A DNA stretch of 64,000 bases from Clostridium sp. Its GTDB lineage: Bacteria; Bacillota; Clostridia; Lachnospirales; Lachnospiraceae. Below the pieces are notes generated by a model. That model was not told the origin of the DNA. It was given only the letters and a program-made list of their open reading frames with translations, and ran no database searches. Each line of letters opens with the position of its first letter. Within the stretch, counting starts at the first letter, position 1. Where the stretch lies: positions 1 to 64,000 of the forward strand of contig JAETQD010000012.1 of assembly GCA_021770825.1 (NCBI GenBank). The letters are read 5' to 3'. The position numbers and the translations under genes were made by a program. Shown here piece by piece: positions 32,164 to 40,431 of the stretch.

Positions 32164-33306
32164 ATGGAAATTCGTTATCCGGAGTATTATAAGAAATTCC
32201 GCTGTCTGGCCGGGGAGTGTCCCGATACCTGCTGTGCAGGATGGGAGATTTTGGTGGATAAGGAAAGCGAAAAAAGATACCGGGATGTGTACAGGACCGA
32301 CAGAAGATTCGGCGCGAAGCTGCGGGCCCATATCCGTCGTGGACGGATTGAGGGCAGCGGAGAACTTTGTCCCTTTCTGGACGAAACGGGTTTGTGCGAG
32401 ATTTACAGAAATCTGGGGGAGGATTCCCTTTGCCGCACATGTAAACATCATCCCCGCCATGTGGAGGACTATGGAAATCTCCATGAGGTGGTTTTGCTTC
32501 TTTCCTGTCCGGAGGTGTGCCGCCTGGTGCTGGAGGATGATTCCGGGGAGTATTATGTCAGGGAACGGTCCGGACGTCAGGGGAATCTGGATGGAATTGA
32601 TGGGGAATTCCTGAAGCTGCTCCAGAAGGTAAGGGAGCGGGCATGGGAAATCGGAAGGAACCGGGAAATTCCGATGGATGAACGGCTCTTTCGGGTTCTG
32701 GCATTGGGGCATGATGTGCAGGGGAAACTGGTCCGGGACTCGGAAAAGTGCGTTTCCTTTGAAGAGGCATATAAGGTCCTGGGGCGAAAGCCTGGGAGAA
32801 GTACCGGCTGTGTCAAAGGCGGGGAGATGGAACGGTTTCTGTTAATGGGAGATTTCATGGAGCTGCTTGCAGAGCTGGAACCGGTGGGCAGTTTGTGGGA
32901 TGAAATGCTGGAAGCGTGCAGGCGCAGTCTGTACCATGAACCGGACAGCAGAAAGCGGTACGGAAGGGACCGGGAGCAGTTCCTTTTGGAGAATCCGGGA
33001 CTTTCCATACAGTGGGAACGGATTTTTGGATATTTTCTGTATTCTTTTTTGCTGGCGGCTCTCTATGACGGGGACTTGTATACAAAAATCAAAATGGCTG
33101 TTTTTTGCACCCTGGCCATTGAGGAGCTTAATCTGGCTTCCTGGAGAGAACAGGGCGCGGCAGTTTCTGTGGAGGACCAAATAAAAATCTGCCATGTGTT
33201 TGCACGGCAGATGGAAAACAGCGATGGGAACAGGCTGGAGCTGGAGCACAGGTTAAAAGGAAAGGAATTTGGGATCCGGCGGGTGAAAACGGCTCTGTCC
33301 GTTTAA
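32164..33306 (+). CDS. FliB-like lysine-N-methylase family protein
   Basis: This 380-residue cytosolic protein has the cysteine pattern of the flagellin lysine-N-methylase FliB: CLAGECPDTCCAGW near the N-terminus (residues about 14-27), then CPFLDETGLCEIYRNLGEDSLCRTCKHHPR (about 68-97) and SCPEVCRLVL. These cysteines are thought to bind an iron-sulfur cluster. FliB methylates surface lysines of flagellin in Salmonella. No flagellar gene lies in the window, so the target is unknown here. GAAAGGAAG precedes ATG 32164; an in-frame start at 32059 lies within the terminator and is rejected. The stop overlaps the stop of the convergent SDR gene. Confidence 0.85.
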   Translation: MEIRYPEYYKKFRCLAGECPDTCCAGWEILVDKESEKRYRDVYRTDRRFGAKLRAHIRRGRIEGSGELCPFLDETGLCEIYRNLGEDSLCRTCKHHPRHVEDYGNLHEVVLLLSCPEVCRLVLEDDSGEYYVRERSGRQGNLDGIDGEFLKLLQKVRERAWEIGRNREIPMDERLFRVLALGHDVQGKLVRDSEKCVSFEEAYKVLGRKPGRSTGCVKGGEMERFLLMGDFMELLAELEPVGSLWDEMLEACRRSLYHEPDSRKRYGRDREQFLLENPGLSIQWERIFGYFLYSFLLAALYDGDLYTKIKMAVFCTLAIEELNLASWREQGAAVSVEDQIKICHVFARQMENSDGNRLELEHRLKGKEFGIRRVKTALSV

Positions 33307-34031
33307 ATCCATCCGCCGTCAAGCTGAATCACCTGTCCGGTCAGATAAGCGGGGGATTCTGTGAGGGAAAGGACCATACGGGCCACCTCGTCCGGAGTTC
33401 CCATGCGGCCTGCCGGGATTTCCTCTAAAAGCGCACAGGCTTCTTCCTCAGACAGAAAATGGTTCATGTCCGTGTCAATGGCTCCGCAGGCAATGGCGTT
33501 GACCTGAATATGGGAGGGAGCCAGCTCTTTGGCAAGAGCCCGGGTGAGGGCGTTGACACCGCCCTTGGAGGCCGAGTAGGCAGCTTCACAGGAGGCGCCG
33601 CAAACGCCCCAGACGGAGGAAATATTGATGATATGGCCAGCCTGCTTTTGGACCATGGAAGGGATGGCCAGCTTGCAGCAGTGAAATACCGAGGATAAGT
33701 TGGAGGCAATCAGGTTGTCCCACTCCTCAAAGTCCATGTCCTGTAAAAGTCCGAGCCGGGAGATTCCCGCGTTGTTTACCAGAATGTCCACGGAGCCGAA
33801 GGTTTTGGCGATTTCTTCAAACAGGCGGATGCAGTCCTCTTTTTTTCCCACGTCTGCACATACAGCCAGGCAGGGAGCGTCAAGGCTCAGGATTTCCTTC
33901 TCCGTTTCCTTTAGAGCCGGGAGGCTGTGGGCGCAGTTGATGACAACAGAAAAGCCCAGGGATGCGTATTTTAAAGCGATGGCTCTGCCGATTCCGCGGG
34001 AGGAACCGGTAACAAGAACGGTCTTTGACAT
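33303..34031 (-). CDS. Short-chain dehydrogenase/reductase (FabG-like)
   Basis: This 242-residue Rossmann enzyme has VTGSSRGIGRAIA for NAD(P) binding, NNAGIS, the catalytic Ser in NISSVWG and YSASKGG with the Tyr-x3-Lys pair, and ends LTGQVIQLDGGWI. It is closest in layout to 3-oxoacyl-ACP reductase FabG, but there are no fatty-acid genes around it, so another keto substrate is possible. ATG 34031 has AAGGAG at 8 bases and a TATAAT promoter at 34076-34104. A longer in-frame start at 34049 has no ribosome site. It is transcribed alone. Confidence 0.9.
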   Translation of the reverse strand: MSKTVLVTGSSRGIGRAIALKYASLGFSVVINCAHSLPALKETEKEILSLDAPCLAVCADVGKKEDCIRLFEEIAKTFGSVDILVNNAGISRLGLLQDMDFEEWDNLIASNLSSVFHCCKLAIPSMVQKQAGHIINISSVWGVCGASCEAAYSASKGGVNALTRALAKELAPSHIQVNAIACGAIDTDMNHFLSEEEACALLEEIPAGRMGTPDEVARMVLSLTESPAYLTGQVIQLDGGWI

Positions 34032-34075
34032 GGACAGGACTCCTTTCAATTCGAGGGAATGTGGTTCTTCTGGTT

Positions 34076-34104
34076 ATTATACACATTCTTTCATGGATTT
34101 TCCA
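34076..34104 (-). promoter_or_regulatory. Promoter of the SDR gene
   Basis: Minus strand: TGGAAA (34104-34099), 17-base spacer, TATAAT (34081-34076), 45 bases before the start. The -35 box is weak. Confidence 0.55.
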
Positions 34105-34121
34105 CAGGGAGAATGCGAAAC

Positions 34122-34150
34122 TTGCAACTTTCTGTGGGGGATGTTACAAT
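34122..34150 (+). promoter_or_regulatory. Promoter of the Rpn-type nuclease gene
   Basis: TTGCAA (34122-34127), 17-base spacer, TACAAT (34145-34150), about 120 bases upstream of the coding start and divergent from the SDR promoter. Confidence 0.68.
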
Positions 34151-34271
34151 AAAGTTATACGAAAGAGAAAACGGAATACAGGTGATGGCCTGTGCGGGAA
34201 AATTCCAGCAGGATGTCACCTTGGATGTGTCTCCTGTTGTTTATATAAAGAATAAAAAGACAGGAGGAGCA

Positions 34272-35227
34272 ATGAAAACAAAAGAGTCTGACACTGCAAA
34301 ATTAATCCGGAGTACAGAGTTACAGAGAAAGAGCGATGCATCATGCAAGCAGGTGCTGAAATCCAAATGGATTCTGGCATTTATTCTGAAGGATATAATT
34401 CCGGAATACGAAAGATGCTCCCTGGAGGAGATTGTAGAAAGGTACATTGAGACAGATAAAATTTCTGAAGAAATTCCGGTGAGAGACCGGATCGAAGGAC
34501 TGGATAAGGAAGATTCGGATATGGATGATGCAACCGTTTTTTTGATATCCGGTTTCAGGCATTGCTGCCGGACCGTACCAGAACGCGAATTCATCTTTAT
34601 TTTGATGTGGAAGCACAGAACCGGTATTATCCAGGGTATCCGCTGGAAAAGAGGGTTATTTATTATTTGGCCCGGATGCAGTCATCACAGCTAAAGACAA
34701 TTTCACAGGATACCAATTATGCTATTTTACAGAAGACATACAGTATCTGGATTTGTATGGGAACAGATATACCTGTATCCAGCCGCGGCACCATCACAAA
34801 ATATGAAATGGAGAAAAAAGACATTCTTGGAAATGTAAGAGTTCCCAAGGAGCATTATGATTTGATGAGTGCATACATTCTGCGGCTTGGAGAGGGGGAT
34901 ACAGACCAGCAGACCATGGGAATGCTGCAAACCTTATTTATAGATAAGATTCCTGTGGCAGAGAAGCTTGAACGTCTGGCGGAAAAATATAAGATACCTA
35001 TGACGGAGGAGTTCAAAGAGGAGGTGGCAGATATGTGCAGTTTCAGTGCGGCGATGGAAGAGCGTGGAATGAAGAAAGGCCAGGAACAGGGACGGTCACA
35101 AATGAAGCGGGAACTGGTGCTGGAAATGCTGAAAGAAAAGGAATCCTACGAAAAGATCATGAAATATACAAAATTATCTTATGAGGACATAAAAGCCATC
35201 GAGGAGGAAGCGGATTCCTCCAGATAG
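34272..35227 (+). pseudogene. Rpn family recombination-promoting nuclease, broken by -1 base in a T7 run
   Basis: The first frame runs from ATG 34272 (AGGAGG just upstream) to the T7 run at 34537-34543. The rest of the protein continues in the next frame. If the run had 8 T, one 318-residue protein results, reading TVFFDIRFQALLP across the join and then IHLYFDVEAQN. This gives the D...ExQ core of the Rpn/PD-(D/E)XK transposase-like nuclease family, followed by the usual helical tail (EEVADMCSFSAAMEERGMKKG) and a YEKIMKYTKLSYEDIKAIE C-terminus. The family promotes DNA exchange and may have defence roles. It could be a dead gene, a sequencing indel, or restored by slippage on the T-run. Confidence 0.85.
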
Positions 35228-35262
35228 GACTTCATTGGCTGTCAAAGTGCAAATGATATCAT

Positions 35263-35292
35263 GGGACGCGGGCGGAAACGCTCGCGCCCTTT
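35263..35292 (+). terminator. GC-rich hairpin after the Rpn gene
   Basis: GGGACGCGGGCG (35263-35274) pairs with CGCTCGCGCCC (35279-35289) over a GAAA tetraloop, with one bulged A, followed by TTT. It is probably the terminator of the preceding gene. Confidence 0.6.
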
Positions 35293-35311
35293 GGTGCAAA
35301 GATACATTTGC

Positions 35312-35335
35312 CACAATAATGCCTAGGTTATTGTG
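35312..35335. promoter_or_regulatory. Perfect 8-8-8 inverted repeat upstream of trxB
   Basis: CACAATAA (35312-35319) and TTATTGTG (35328-35335) are perfect inverses separated by TGCCTAGG. It lies 10 bases upstream of the -35 box, a position suited to an activator. No known box matches exactly. Confidence 0.5.
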
Positions 35336-35345
35336 CGGAAACTAT

Positions 35346-35375
35346 TTGTATTATTTTCGGCGGGTGTGATATACT
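35346..35375 (+). promoter_or_regulatory. Promoter of trxB with extended -10
   Basis: TTGTAT (35346-35351), 18-base spacer, TATACT (35370-35375) preceded by TGA, forming an extended -10. The trxB start is 79 bases downstream. Confidence 0.7.
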
Positions 35376-35453
35376 AAATTGTGAGTGCAGAACCTGTGCT
35401 TTCCAGGCGGGAACAGCCGCCCGGGACAGCATGTTTGAAGATCGGAGGAAAGA

Positions 35454-36416
35454 ATGGAACAGATTTATGATCTTGTGATTCTCGGCTCCGGCCCGGCAGG
35501 GCTTGGAGCTTCCATATATGCAAAAAGAGCAGACTTAAAAACCCTGGTGATCGAAAAGGAAATGGTCAGCGGCGGTCAGGTTTTAACCACCTATGAGGTG
35601 GATAACTATGCGGGCCTTCCGGGAATCGGAGGTTTTGATCTTGGAATGAAATTCCGGGAACATGCCGATAAACTGGATGCCGAATTTGCAGAGGATACGA
35701 TACTTAAAATAGAACCGGCAGATCTGGCAGAAAATGAGCTGGTGCAGGCTGCGGAGGCTGGTGCAAAGCTTTGGCAGGTGGTGGGAGAAAACAGCACCTA
35801 CCTTGCAAGAACCGTAATCCTTGCCACAGGCGCCCGCCATAGAAAGCTGGAGGTACCCGGTGAAGAGGAGCTTGCCGGAATGGGAGTTTCCTATTGTGCC
35901 ACCTGTGACGGCGCATTCTTCAAAAAGAAAACCACGGCCGTCATCGGCGGCGGAGATGTGGCCATCGAGGACGCCATTTTCCTGGCCAGACTCTGTGAGA
36001 AGGTGTATCTGATTCACCGACGGGATGAGCTGCGCGGGGCCAAGAGCCTTCAGAATAAGCTGATGGCCATGGAAAACGTGGAAATTATCTGGGATACGGT
36101 GGTGGATTCCATCAATGGAACCGATAAGGTGACTTCTTTGAGCCTGTCCAATAAAAAGACCGGAGAAAAAAAGGAAATTTCCGTGGACGGCGTCTTTATT
36201 GCCGTGGGAATTTCACCAAATACGGGAGCCTTTGAAGGGCTTGTGGAAATGGATGCAGGCGGATATGTGAAAGCCGGAGAGGACGGAAAGACTTCTGCGG
36301 CCGGAATTTTTGCGGCCGGAGATTTGAGAACTAAGAATCTCCGCCAGATTGTGACTGCAGTGGCAGACGGAGCCAACTGTGTGAGCAGTGTGGAGCGGTA
36401 TCTGAACGAACAGTAG
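35454..36416 (+). CDS. trxB: Thioredoxin reductase
   Basis: This 320-residue flavoprotein reduces thioredoxin with NADPH. It has the FAD site GSGPAGLGASIYAKRA, redox-active CATC (Cys148 and Cys151), the NADPH-binding GGGDVAIEDA and a C-terminal FAAGDLRTKNLRQIVTA that closes over FAD. Length is exactly in the family range. GGAGG precedes the ATG. It heads a run with the NlpC/P60 gene 16 bases downstream and the serine dehydratase genes after that; the pairing with the oxygen-sensitive iron-sulfur dehydratase may be meaningful. Confidence 0.96.
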   Translation: MEQIYDLVILGSGPAGLGASIYAKRADLKTLVIEKEMVSGGQVLTTYEVDNYAGLPGIGGFDLGMKFREHADKLDAEFAEDTILKIEPADLAENELVQAAEAGAKLWQVVGENSTYLARTVILATGARHRKLEVPGEEELAGMGVSYCATCDGAFFKKKTTAVIGGGDVAIEDAIFLARLCEKVYLIHRRDELRGAKSLQNKLMAMENVEIIWDTVVDSINGTDKVTSLSLSNKKTGEKKEISVDGVFIAVGISPNTGAFEGLVEMDAGGYVKAGEDGKTSAAGIFAAGDLRTKNLRQIVTAVADGANCVSSVERYLNEQ

Positions 36417-36432
36417 GGAAAGAAGGACTTCA

Positions 36433-37815
36433 ATGAGAAAAGCAGGAAGAATACTGGCGGCAGGATGTTCCCTGGCGATGATGATTGCGATGGTGTCCTA
36501 TGGGGATGTGACAGGCAGTACGGTAAGTACCAGTCCAAGACTTGGCATTCCGGTGGTGGCATCCACGGAATCTGCCTATGCCAATGTGGCAATATCCCAT
36601 GTGAGCAACTATGTGAACGTGCGGACAGAACCCAACACCACCAGCGACATTGTGGGAAAGATTTATAATAACTGTGCGGCCACAATCCTGTCCACTGTGG
36701 ACGGGGAAGGCGGCAAATGGTATCAGATTCAGTCCGGTACCGTCAATGGATATATCAAAGCAGAGTATTTTATCACGGGCGCCGAAGCAGAAAAAATCGC
36801 AAAAAAAGTCGGCACCGTTTACATAACAATCAATACAGACACCTTAAGGCTCAGAGAGGAGCCCAATACCACCAGCAAGACCTTAACCTTGCTCTCGCGG
36901 GATGCAGAATACATTGCTCTGAAGGAAGAGGATGATTTTGTGGAAATCCAGGCGGATGCGGACTTAATCGGATATGTCCATAAGGATTACGTGCAGCAGC
37001 GGGTGGAATTTGAACAGGCAGTGAGCCTGGAAGAAGAAAAACAGAAACAGGAAGAAGCCGAACGGCTGAAAAAGGAGGCCGATGAGGCTATCGCTGCCAT
37101 GGAGCAGATCAAAAAAGAAGTGGGACAGGCCCAAACAGAATCAGTCCCGGAGACTGCCGGCGCAGCAGAATCCACGGAGGCCATTGGAATCATTGCAGCA
37201 AATCCCAATGAGACCAGGGCACCTGAGACCACGGCCGCGTCCTCCGAAGCAGAATCCACTGCGGCACAAGCAGCAGAAACCACAGTGTCCGCCGGAAACG
37301 GGATTGCAGCAGGAAACCAGAACGGGCCCGGCGGCCAGGGGGCACCGGCCTCCACAGAGTTCGGACCGGGGGCAGAGATTGGTCCGGGAGCAGGGGAAAG
37401 CTCTTTGGCAGCCAATGAGACCCAGGCGGGCCCGGGAAGTGAAAAACTCACTTCAGCAACCAGAACGGCCATGGTGGCCTATGCAAAACAGTTCCTTGGA
37501 AATCCTTATGTGTACGGCGGGACAAGCCTTACGGAGGGGGCCGACTGTTCCGGATTTACCATGCGGATTTACGAGCATTTCGGAATTGAGACGGGACGCA
37601 GCTCCAGGGATCAGGCAGCAAACGGCCGGGAGATTCCCATTGAATCCGTACAGCCGGGAGATCTCTTATTCTATGCCAGCGGCGACTATATCAACCATGT
37701 AGCCATGTATATCGGCGGAGGACAGATTATCCACGCCAGTACGGAAAAAACAGGAATCACAACGTGTACAGCCTATTACCGGACACCGTATAAAGCTGTG
37801 ACGTTTTTAGATTAA
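36433..37815 (+). CDS. Secreted SH3b-SH3b-NlpC/P60 peptidoglycan endopeptidase
   Basis: This 460-residue exported protein has a signal peptide (RKAGRILAAGCSLAMMIAMVSYG), two bacterial SH3 domains (about 50-115 and 130-190, each with VRTEPNTTSD/LREEPNTTSK), a coiled coil (EEEKQKQEEAERLKKEADEAI), a low-complexity A/T/E/G/P-rich spacer of about 120 residues and a C-terminal NlpC/P60 domain from about 345. Catalytic residues are Cys372 (GADCSGF), His422 (NHVAMYIG) and His434 (IIHAS). It should cut stem peptides in the wall. It is 16 bases after trxB and 20 bases before sdaAB. Confidence 0.94.
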   Translation: MRKAGRILAAGCSLAMMIAMVSYGDVTGSTVSTSPRLGIPVVASTESAYANVAISHVSNYVNVRTEPNTTSDIVGKIYNNCAATILSTVDGEGGKWYQIQSGTVNGYIKAEYFITGAEAEKIAKKVGTVYITINTDTLRLREEPNTTSKTLTLLSRDAEYIALKEEDDFVEIQADADLIGYVHKDYVQQRVEFEQAVSLEEEKQKQEEAERLKKEADEAIAAMEQIKKEVGQAQTESVPETAGAAESTEAIGIIAANPNETRAPETTAASSEAESTAAQAAETTVSAGNGIAAGNQNGPGGQGAPASTEFGPGAEIGPGAGESSLAANETQAGPGSEKLTSATRTAMVAYAKQFLGNPYVYGGTSLTEGADCSGFTMRIYEHFGIETGRSSRDQAANGREIPIESVQPGDLLFYASGDYINHVAMYIGGGQIIHASTEKTGITTCTAYYRTPYKAVTFLD

Positions 37816-37835
37816 TAAGCAGGAGGGGTTATAGT

Positions 37836-38513
37836 ATGAACGAAATTGGAACCTTTGACATTTTGGGGCCGAATATGATCGGTCCTTCCAGCTCCCATAC
37901 AGCAGGAGCACTGAGGATTGCGTTCATTGCCGGAAAAATGATCGGGAAAGCCGTATCGGTGAAATTCGTGCTGTATGGTTCTTTTGCAAGGACTTACCAC
38001 GGGCATGGTACAGATCGGGCACTGGTCGGCGGAATTCTGGGATATCACCCGGATGATGAGAGAATCCGTGATTCCTTTGAACATGCGAAGGAAGCAGGAC
38101 TGGAATTTTCCTTTGAAGAGAATTTTACCGATAAGGAAATCTATCCCAATACCGTAGATATCTACGTGAAAGATGAAAATGGTGCATCCCTGTCTCTCCG
38201 CGGAAAATCCATCGGCGGCGGAAATGCTGTGATCACAAGACTCAACGGCGTGGATGTGGAGCTGACCGGAAATTACAGTACGATGGTCATTGAGCACATC
38301 GACAAAAAGGGAACGCTGGCATTTGTTACCACGGTGCTCAGCGCTTACGATTTAAATATCGGTTCCCTTCGCCTTTACCGGGAAAGCAAAGGAAAAATCG
38401 CATATGCCATCATCGAAGTGGACAGCGATGTTCCGAGCCAGATGGTAAATGCCATCCGCGGCTTTGATGCTGTGCGGAATGTGCTTTTGGTACCTGCGAT
38501 TAAACTGGATTAA
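37836..38513 (+). CDS. sdaAB: L-serine dehydratase, iron-sulfur-dependent, beta subunit
   Basis: This 225-residue subunit of the [4Fe-4S] enzyme converts L-serine to pyruvate and ammonia. The N-terminal serine-dehydratase beta domain has DILGPNMIGPSSSHTAGALRI (SSSHT binds substrate) and YHGHGTDRALVGGILG. A C-terminal ACT domain (about 148-222) has LAFVTTVLSAYDLNIGSL. Split alpha and beta subunits are the Firmicutes pattern. AGGAGGGG precedes the ATG, and the alpha gene follows after 13 bases. Confidence 0.96.
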   Translation: MNEIGTFDILGPNMIGPSSSHTAGALRIAFIAGKMIGKAVSVKFVLYGSFARTYHGHGTDRALVGGILGYHPDDERIRDSFEHAKEAGLEFSFEENFTDKEIYPNTVDIYVKDENGASLSLRGKSIGGGNAVITRLNGVDVELTGNYSTMVIEHIDKKGTLAFVTTVLSAYDLNIGSLRLYRESKGKIAYAIIEVDSDVPSQMVNAIRGFDAVRNVLLVPAIKLD

Positions 38514-38526
38514 TGGGGGGAACGGT

Positions 38527-39414
38527 ATGAATTTTATTAATGGAGCAGAGCTTCTGGCGTACTGCGAAAAAGAAAATAAAAAGATATCTGAGGCCATGTT
38601 TGAGCGTGAGACCACGTACCTGGAGCAGGATGCGGAAAAGACAAGGGCCAGAATGAAAAAGGCATATTCCATCATGCAGGCAGCAGTGAAAAAGCCCATG
38701 AACGAAGACATTGTCAGCATGGGCGGCATGATCGGCGGCGAGAGCAAAAAGCTGCATGCCCTGAGGGCAGAGGGAAAAAATATCTGCGGAGATGTGGTTT
38801 CCAAAGCCATTGCCTATGCCGTGGGAGTTCTGGAGGTCAATGCCTCCATGGGACTGATCGTGGCGGCACCGACGGCCGGTTCCTCCGGTGTCATTCCCGG
38901 CGTGCTCTGTACTCTTCAGGAGGAGCACGGGTTTACGGATGATGAAATCTGCCAGGCACTTTTCAATGCGGCGGCAATCGGATATCTGATCACAAGAAAT
39001 GCCACAACAGCGGGAGCAGAGGGCGGATGCCAGGCCGAGGTTGGTTCTGCCAGCGCCATGGCGGCTTCTGCGGCCGTGGAGCTTTTGGGCGGCACCCCGA
39101 GACAATGTATGGACGCAGCGTCCTTTGCCATGGTAAATATCCTGGGACTGGTTTGCGACCCCATCGGAGGGCTGGTGGAAAATCCCTGCCAGAACCGAAA
39201 TGCCATGGGAGCTTCCAATGCTTTGATTTCTGCGGAGCTTTCTCTGGCGGGAATTAAGAGTATCACACCCATTGACGAGACGATTGCTGTTATGTACGCT
39301 GTGGGAAGATCGATTCCTTCCGAGCTTAGGGAAACGTCTCTGGGCGGAATGGCAGTGGCAAAGAGCGCATGTGAGACCTGCATGGCATGTGCGGAAAAGA
39401 GAAGGAAAAAATAA
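38527..39414 (+). CDS. sdaAA: L-serine dehydratase, iron-sulfur-dependent, alpha subunit
   Basis: This 295-residue alpha subunit carries the iron-sulfur cluster cysteines. Seen: VAAPTAGSSGVIPG, TTAGAEGGCQAEVGSASAMAA, GLVCDPIGGLVENPC and a C-terminal ACETCMACAEKRRKK. Together with SdaAB it forms the oxygen-labile serine deaminase used in amino-acid fermentation. The frame is open upstream into sdaAB, but GGGGGAACGGT before ATG 38527 and the family N-terminus support this start. A strong terminator follows at 39431, ending the trxB-sda run. Confidence 0.96.
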   Translation: MNFINGAELLAYCEKENKKISEAMFERETTYLEQDAEKTRARMKKAYSIMQAAVKKPMNEDIVSMGGMIGGESKKLHALRAEGKNICGDVVSKAIAYAVGVLEVNASMGLIVAAPTAGSSGVIPGVLCTLQEEHGFTDDEICQALFNAAAIGYLITRNATTAGAEGGCQAEVGSASAMAASAAVELLGGTPRQCMDAASFAMVNILGLVCDPIGGLVENPCQNRNAMGASNALISAELSLAGIKSITPIDETIAVMYAVGRSIPSELRETSLGGMAVAKSACETCMACAEKRRKK

Positions 39415-39430
39415 CTGGAAAATAGAAAGA

Positions 39431-39468
39431 ACCTGAGTCGGTGCGTTGGCGCCGGTTCGGGTTTTTTT
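39431..39468 (+). terminator. Strong terminator after sdaAA
   Basis: A 14-bp stem (39431-39444 with 39449-39462), GTTG loop and seven T. The T-run overlaps the stop codon of the convergent XRE gene. Confidence 0.92.
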
Positions 39469-39787
39469 AATTTTTCCCCTGCTCATGAATCCGCAGGAGT
39501 TCAAGAATTTTGTAGGCAAGAAGCTTTGTGTCCTCCGGCAGATCGTCCAGAATCGAATCCGGGGACGTTGGCGGAAGCTTGTAGGCTCCGTTTAAAATGT
39601 GGTTGGGCGAGACGTTTAAGATTCCGCACAGCTTAAGCAGCAGCTCAATGGACATGGATACATGGCCGCATTCCATGTGGGACATGTGTACGGTTGATAT
39701 ATCCAAAAGCTCTGCCAGCTTTTCCTGTGTGAGTCCGGCGGCCCTGCGGTATTTTTTTATGTTGATCCCAATGACCTTACTGTTCAC
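39467..39787 (-). CDS. XRE family transcriptional regulator (GTG start)
   Basis: This 106-residue regulator has an N-terminal Cro/C1-type helix-turn-helix (KKYRRAAGLTQEKLAELLDISTVHMSHMECG, residues about 11-41), then a helix SIELLLKLCGILNVSPNHIL and a C-terminal tail (LPEDTKLLAYKILELLRIHEQ) seen in many clostridial XRE proteins. The start is GTG at 39787, with AAGGAG 6 bases before. It is divergent from the frameshifted gene at 39924. A symmetrical repeat at 39811/39866 sits in both promoters, so it probably controls itself and that neighbour. Confidence 0.9.
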   Translation of the reverse strand: MNSKVIGINIKKYRRAAGLTQEKLAELLDISTVHMSHMECGHVSMSIELLLKLCGILNVSPNHILNGAYKLPPTSPDSILDDLPEDTKLLAYKILELLRIHEQGKN

Positions 39788-39810
39788 GAAAATCTCCTTT
39801 TTAGTTTAAA

Positions 39811-39875
39811 TTATATCCTTATAATTTTAAAAAATAATAAATTTTTAAAGATATATTGCTTTTTAAAGGATATAA
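39811..39875. promoter_or_regulatory. Inverted operator pair in the XRE divergent promoter region
   Basis: TTATATCCTT (39811-39820) and AAGGATATAA (39866-39875) are perfect inverse copies 45 bases apart. One lies on the -10 of the leftward XRE promoter (TATAAT at 39815-39810), the other in the spacer of the rightward promoter (39856-39884). Confidence 0.6.
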
Positions 39876-39884
39876 AAGTATAAT
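39856..39884 (+). promoter_or_regulatory. Promoter of the frameshifted gene at 39924
   Basis: TTGCTT (39856-39861), 17-base spacer, TATAAT (39879-39884). Confidence 0.75.
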
Positions 39885-39923
39885 TTATGTCAGTTGTCGT
39901 TTCTTGCAGGAAAAGGAGGACTC

Positions 39924-40351
39924 ATGGGATTGGACAGACAGAAAACAGTAATTTTCACAGCAGCGGCGGCAGCAGTGATTGGCGTATGTTCTTTGGGTGC
40001 GGTGATGACATGGCAGACTTTCCAGGGAGGAAGCCGTTGGAAATGGCAGTACGAGACAGGCCAGGGATGGATTCGGAAGGGGGAAAATATCTGGATTTTT
40101 GCAGGTCCCTGCGGAAGGAATGCATGGAATTTGAATATAAGCTGGAATCAGCTCTGGAAGAGGGCTGGGTACTTCAGATTTCTGACAGGTCGGGAGCGTA
40201 TCGGGAAGAATGGGCTATCCGTCCGGGAATCCAGAAAATCCAGTGCCGGATTCCGGAGGAAATGTTTCTTAAGATCTGTGTGTTCAATAAGAATCCCGGA
40301 GCCGCCGGGCAGGAAGGGGAGTTTTATATCAGAGGGATTGATTTCTCATAA
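39924..40351 (+). pseudogene. Small membrane-anchored protein of unknown function, probably frameshifted
   Basis: ATG 39924 has AAGGAGG upstream and opens a frame with a membrane anchor (TVIFTAAAAAVIGVCSLGAVMTW) and a short extracytoplasmic stretch (WQYETGQGWIRKG). After a G5-A4 run at 40079-40087 the protein-like sequence continues in the next frame (GGKYLDFCRSLRKECMEFEYKLESALEEGWVLQIS...IPEEMFLKICVFNKNP...FYIRGIDFS). One extra G in the run would give a single 142-residue protein. The family is not recognised; the tail looks beta-rich. It has a good promoter and is divergent from the XRE regulator. Confidence 0.6.
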
Positions 40352-40431
40352 AAGTATCTGTCTGACTGGCGAAAGGAAAAAACGCCGCTCCGGCGATTAA
40401 GCCGGGCGGCGTTTTTGTATAAGCTTGTCCT

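Noticed and set aside
31522-32712. 396-codon reading frame antisense to the glycosyltransferase fusion and FliB gene
   Set aside because: Crosses the end of one real gene, a terminator and the start of another; protein composition is not natural.
38500-39519. 339-codon reading frame antisense to sdaAA
   Set aside because: Cys/His/Arg-rich shadow of a well-conserved gene.
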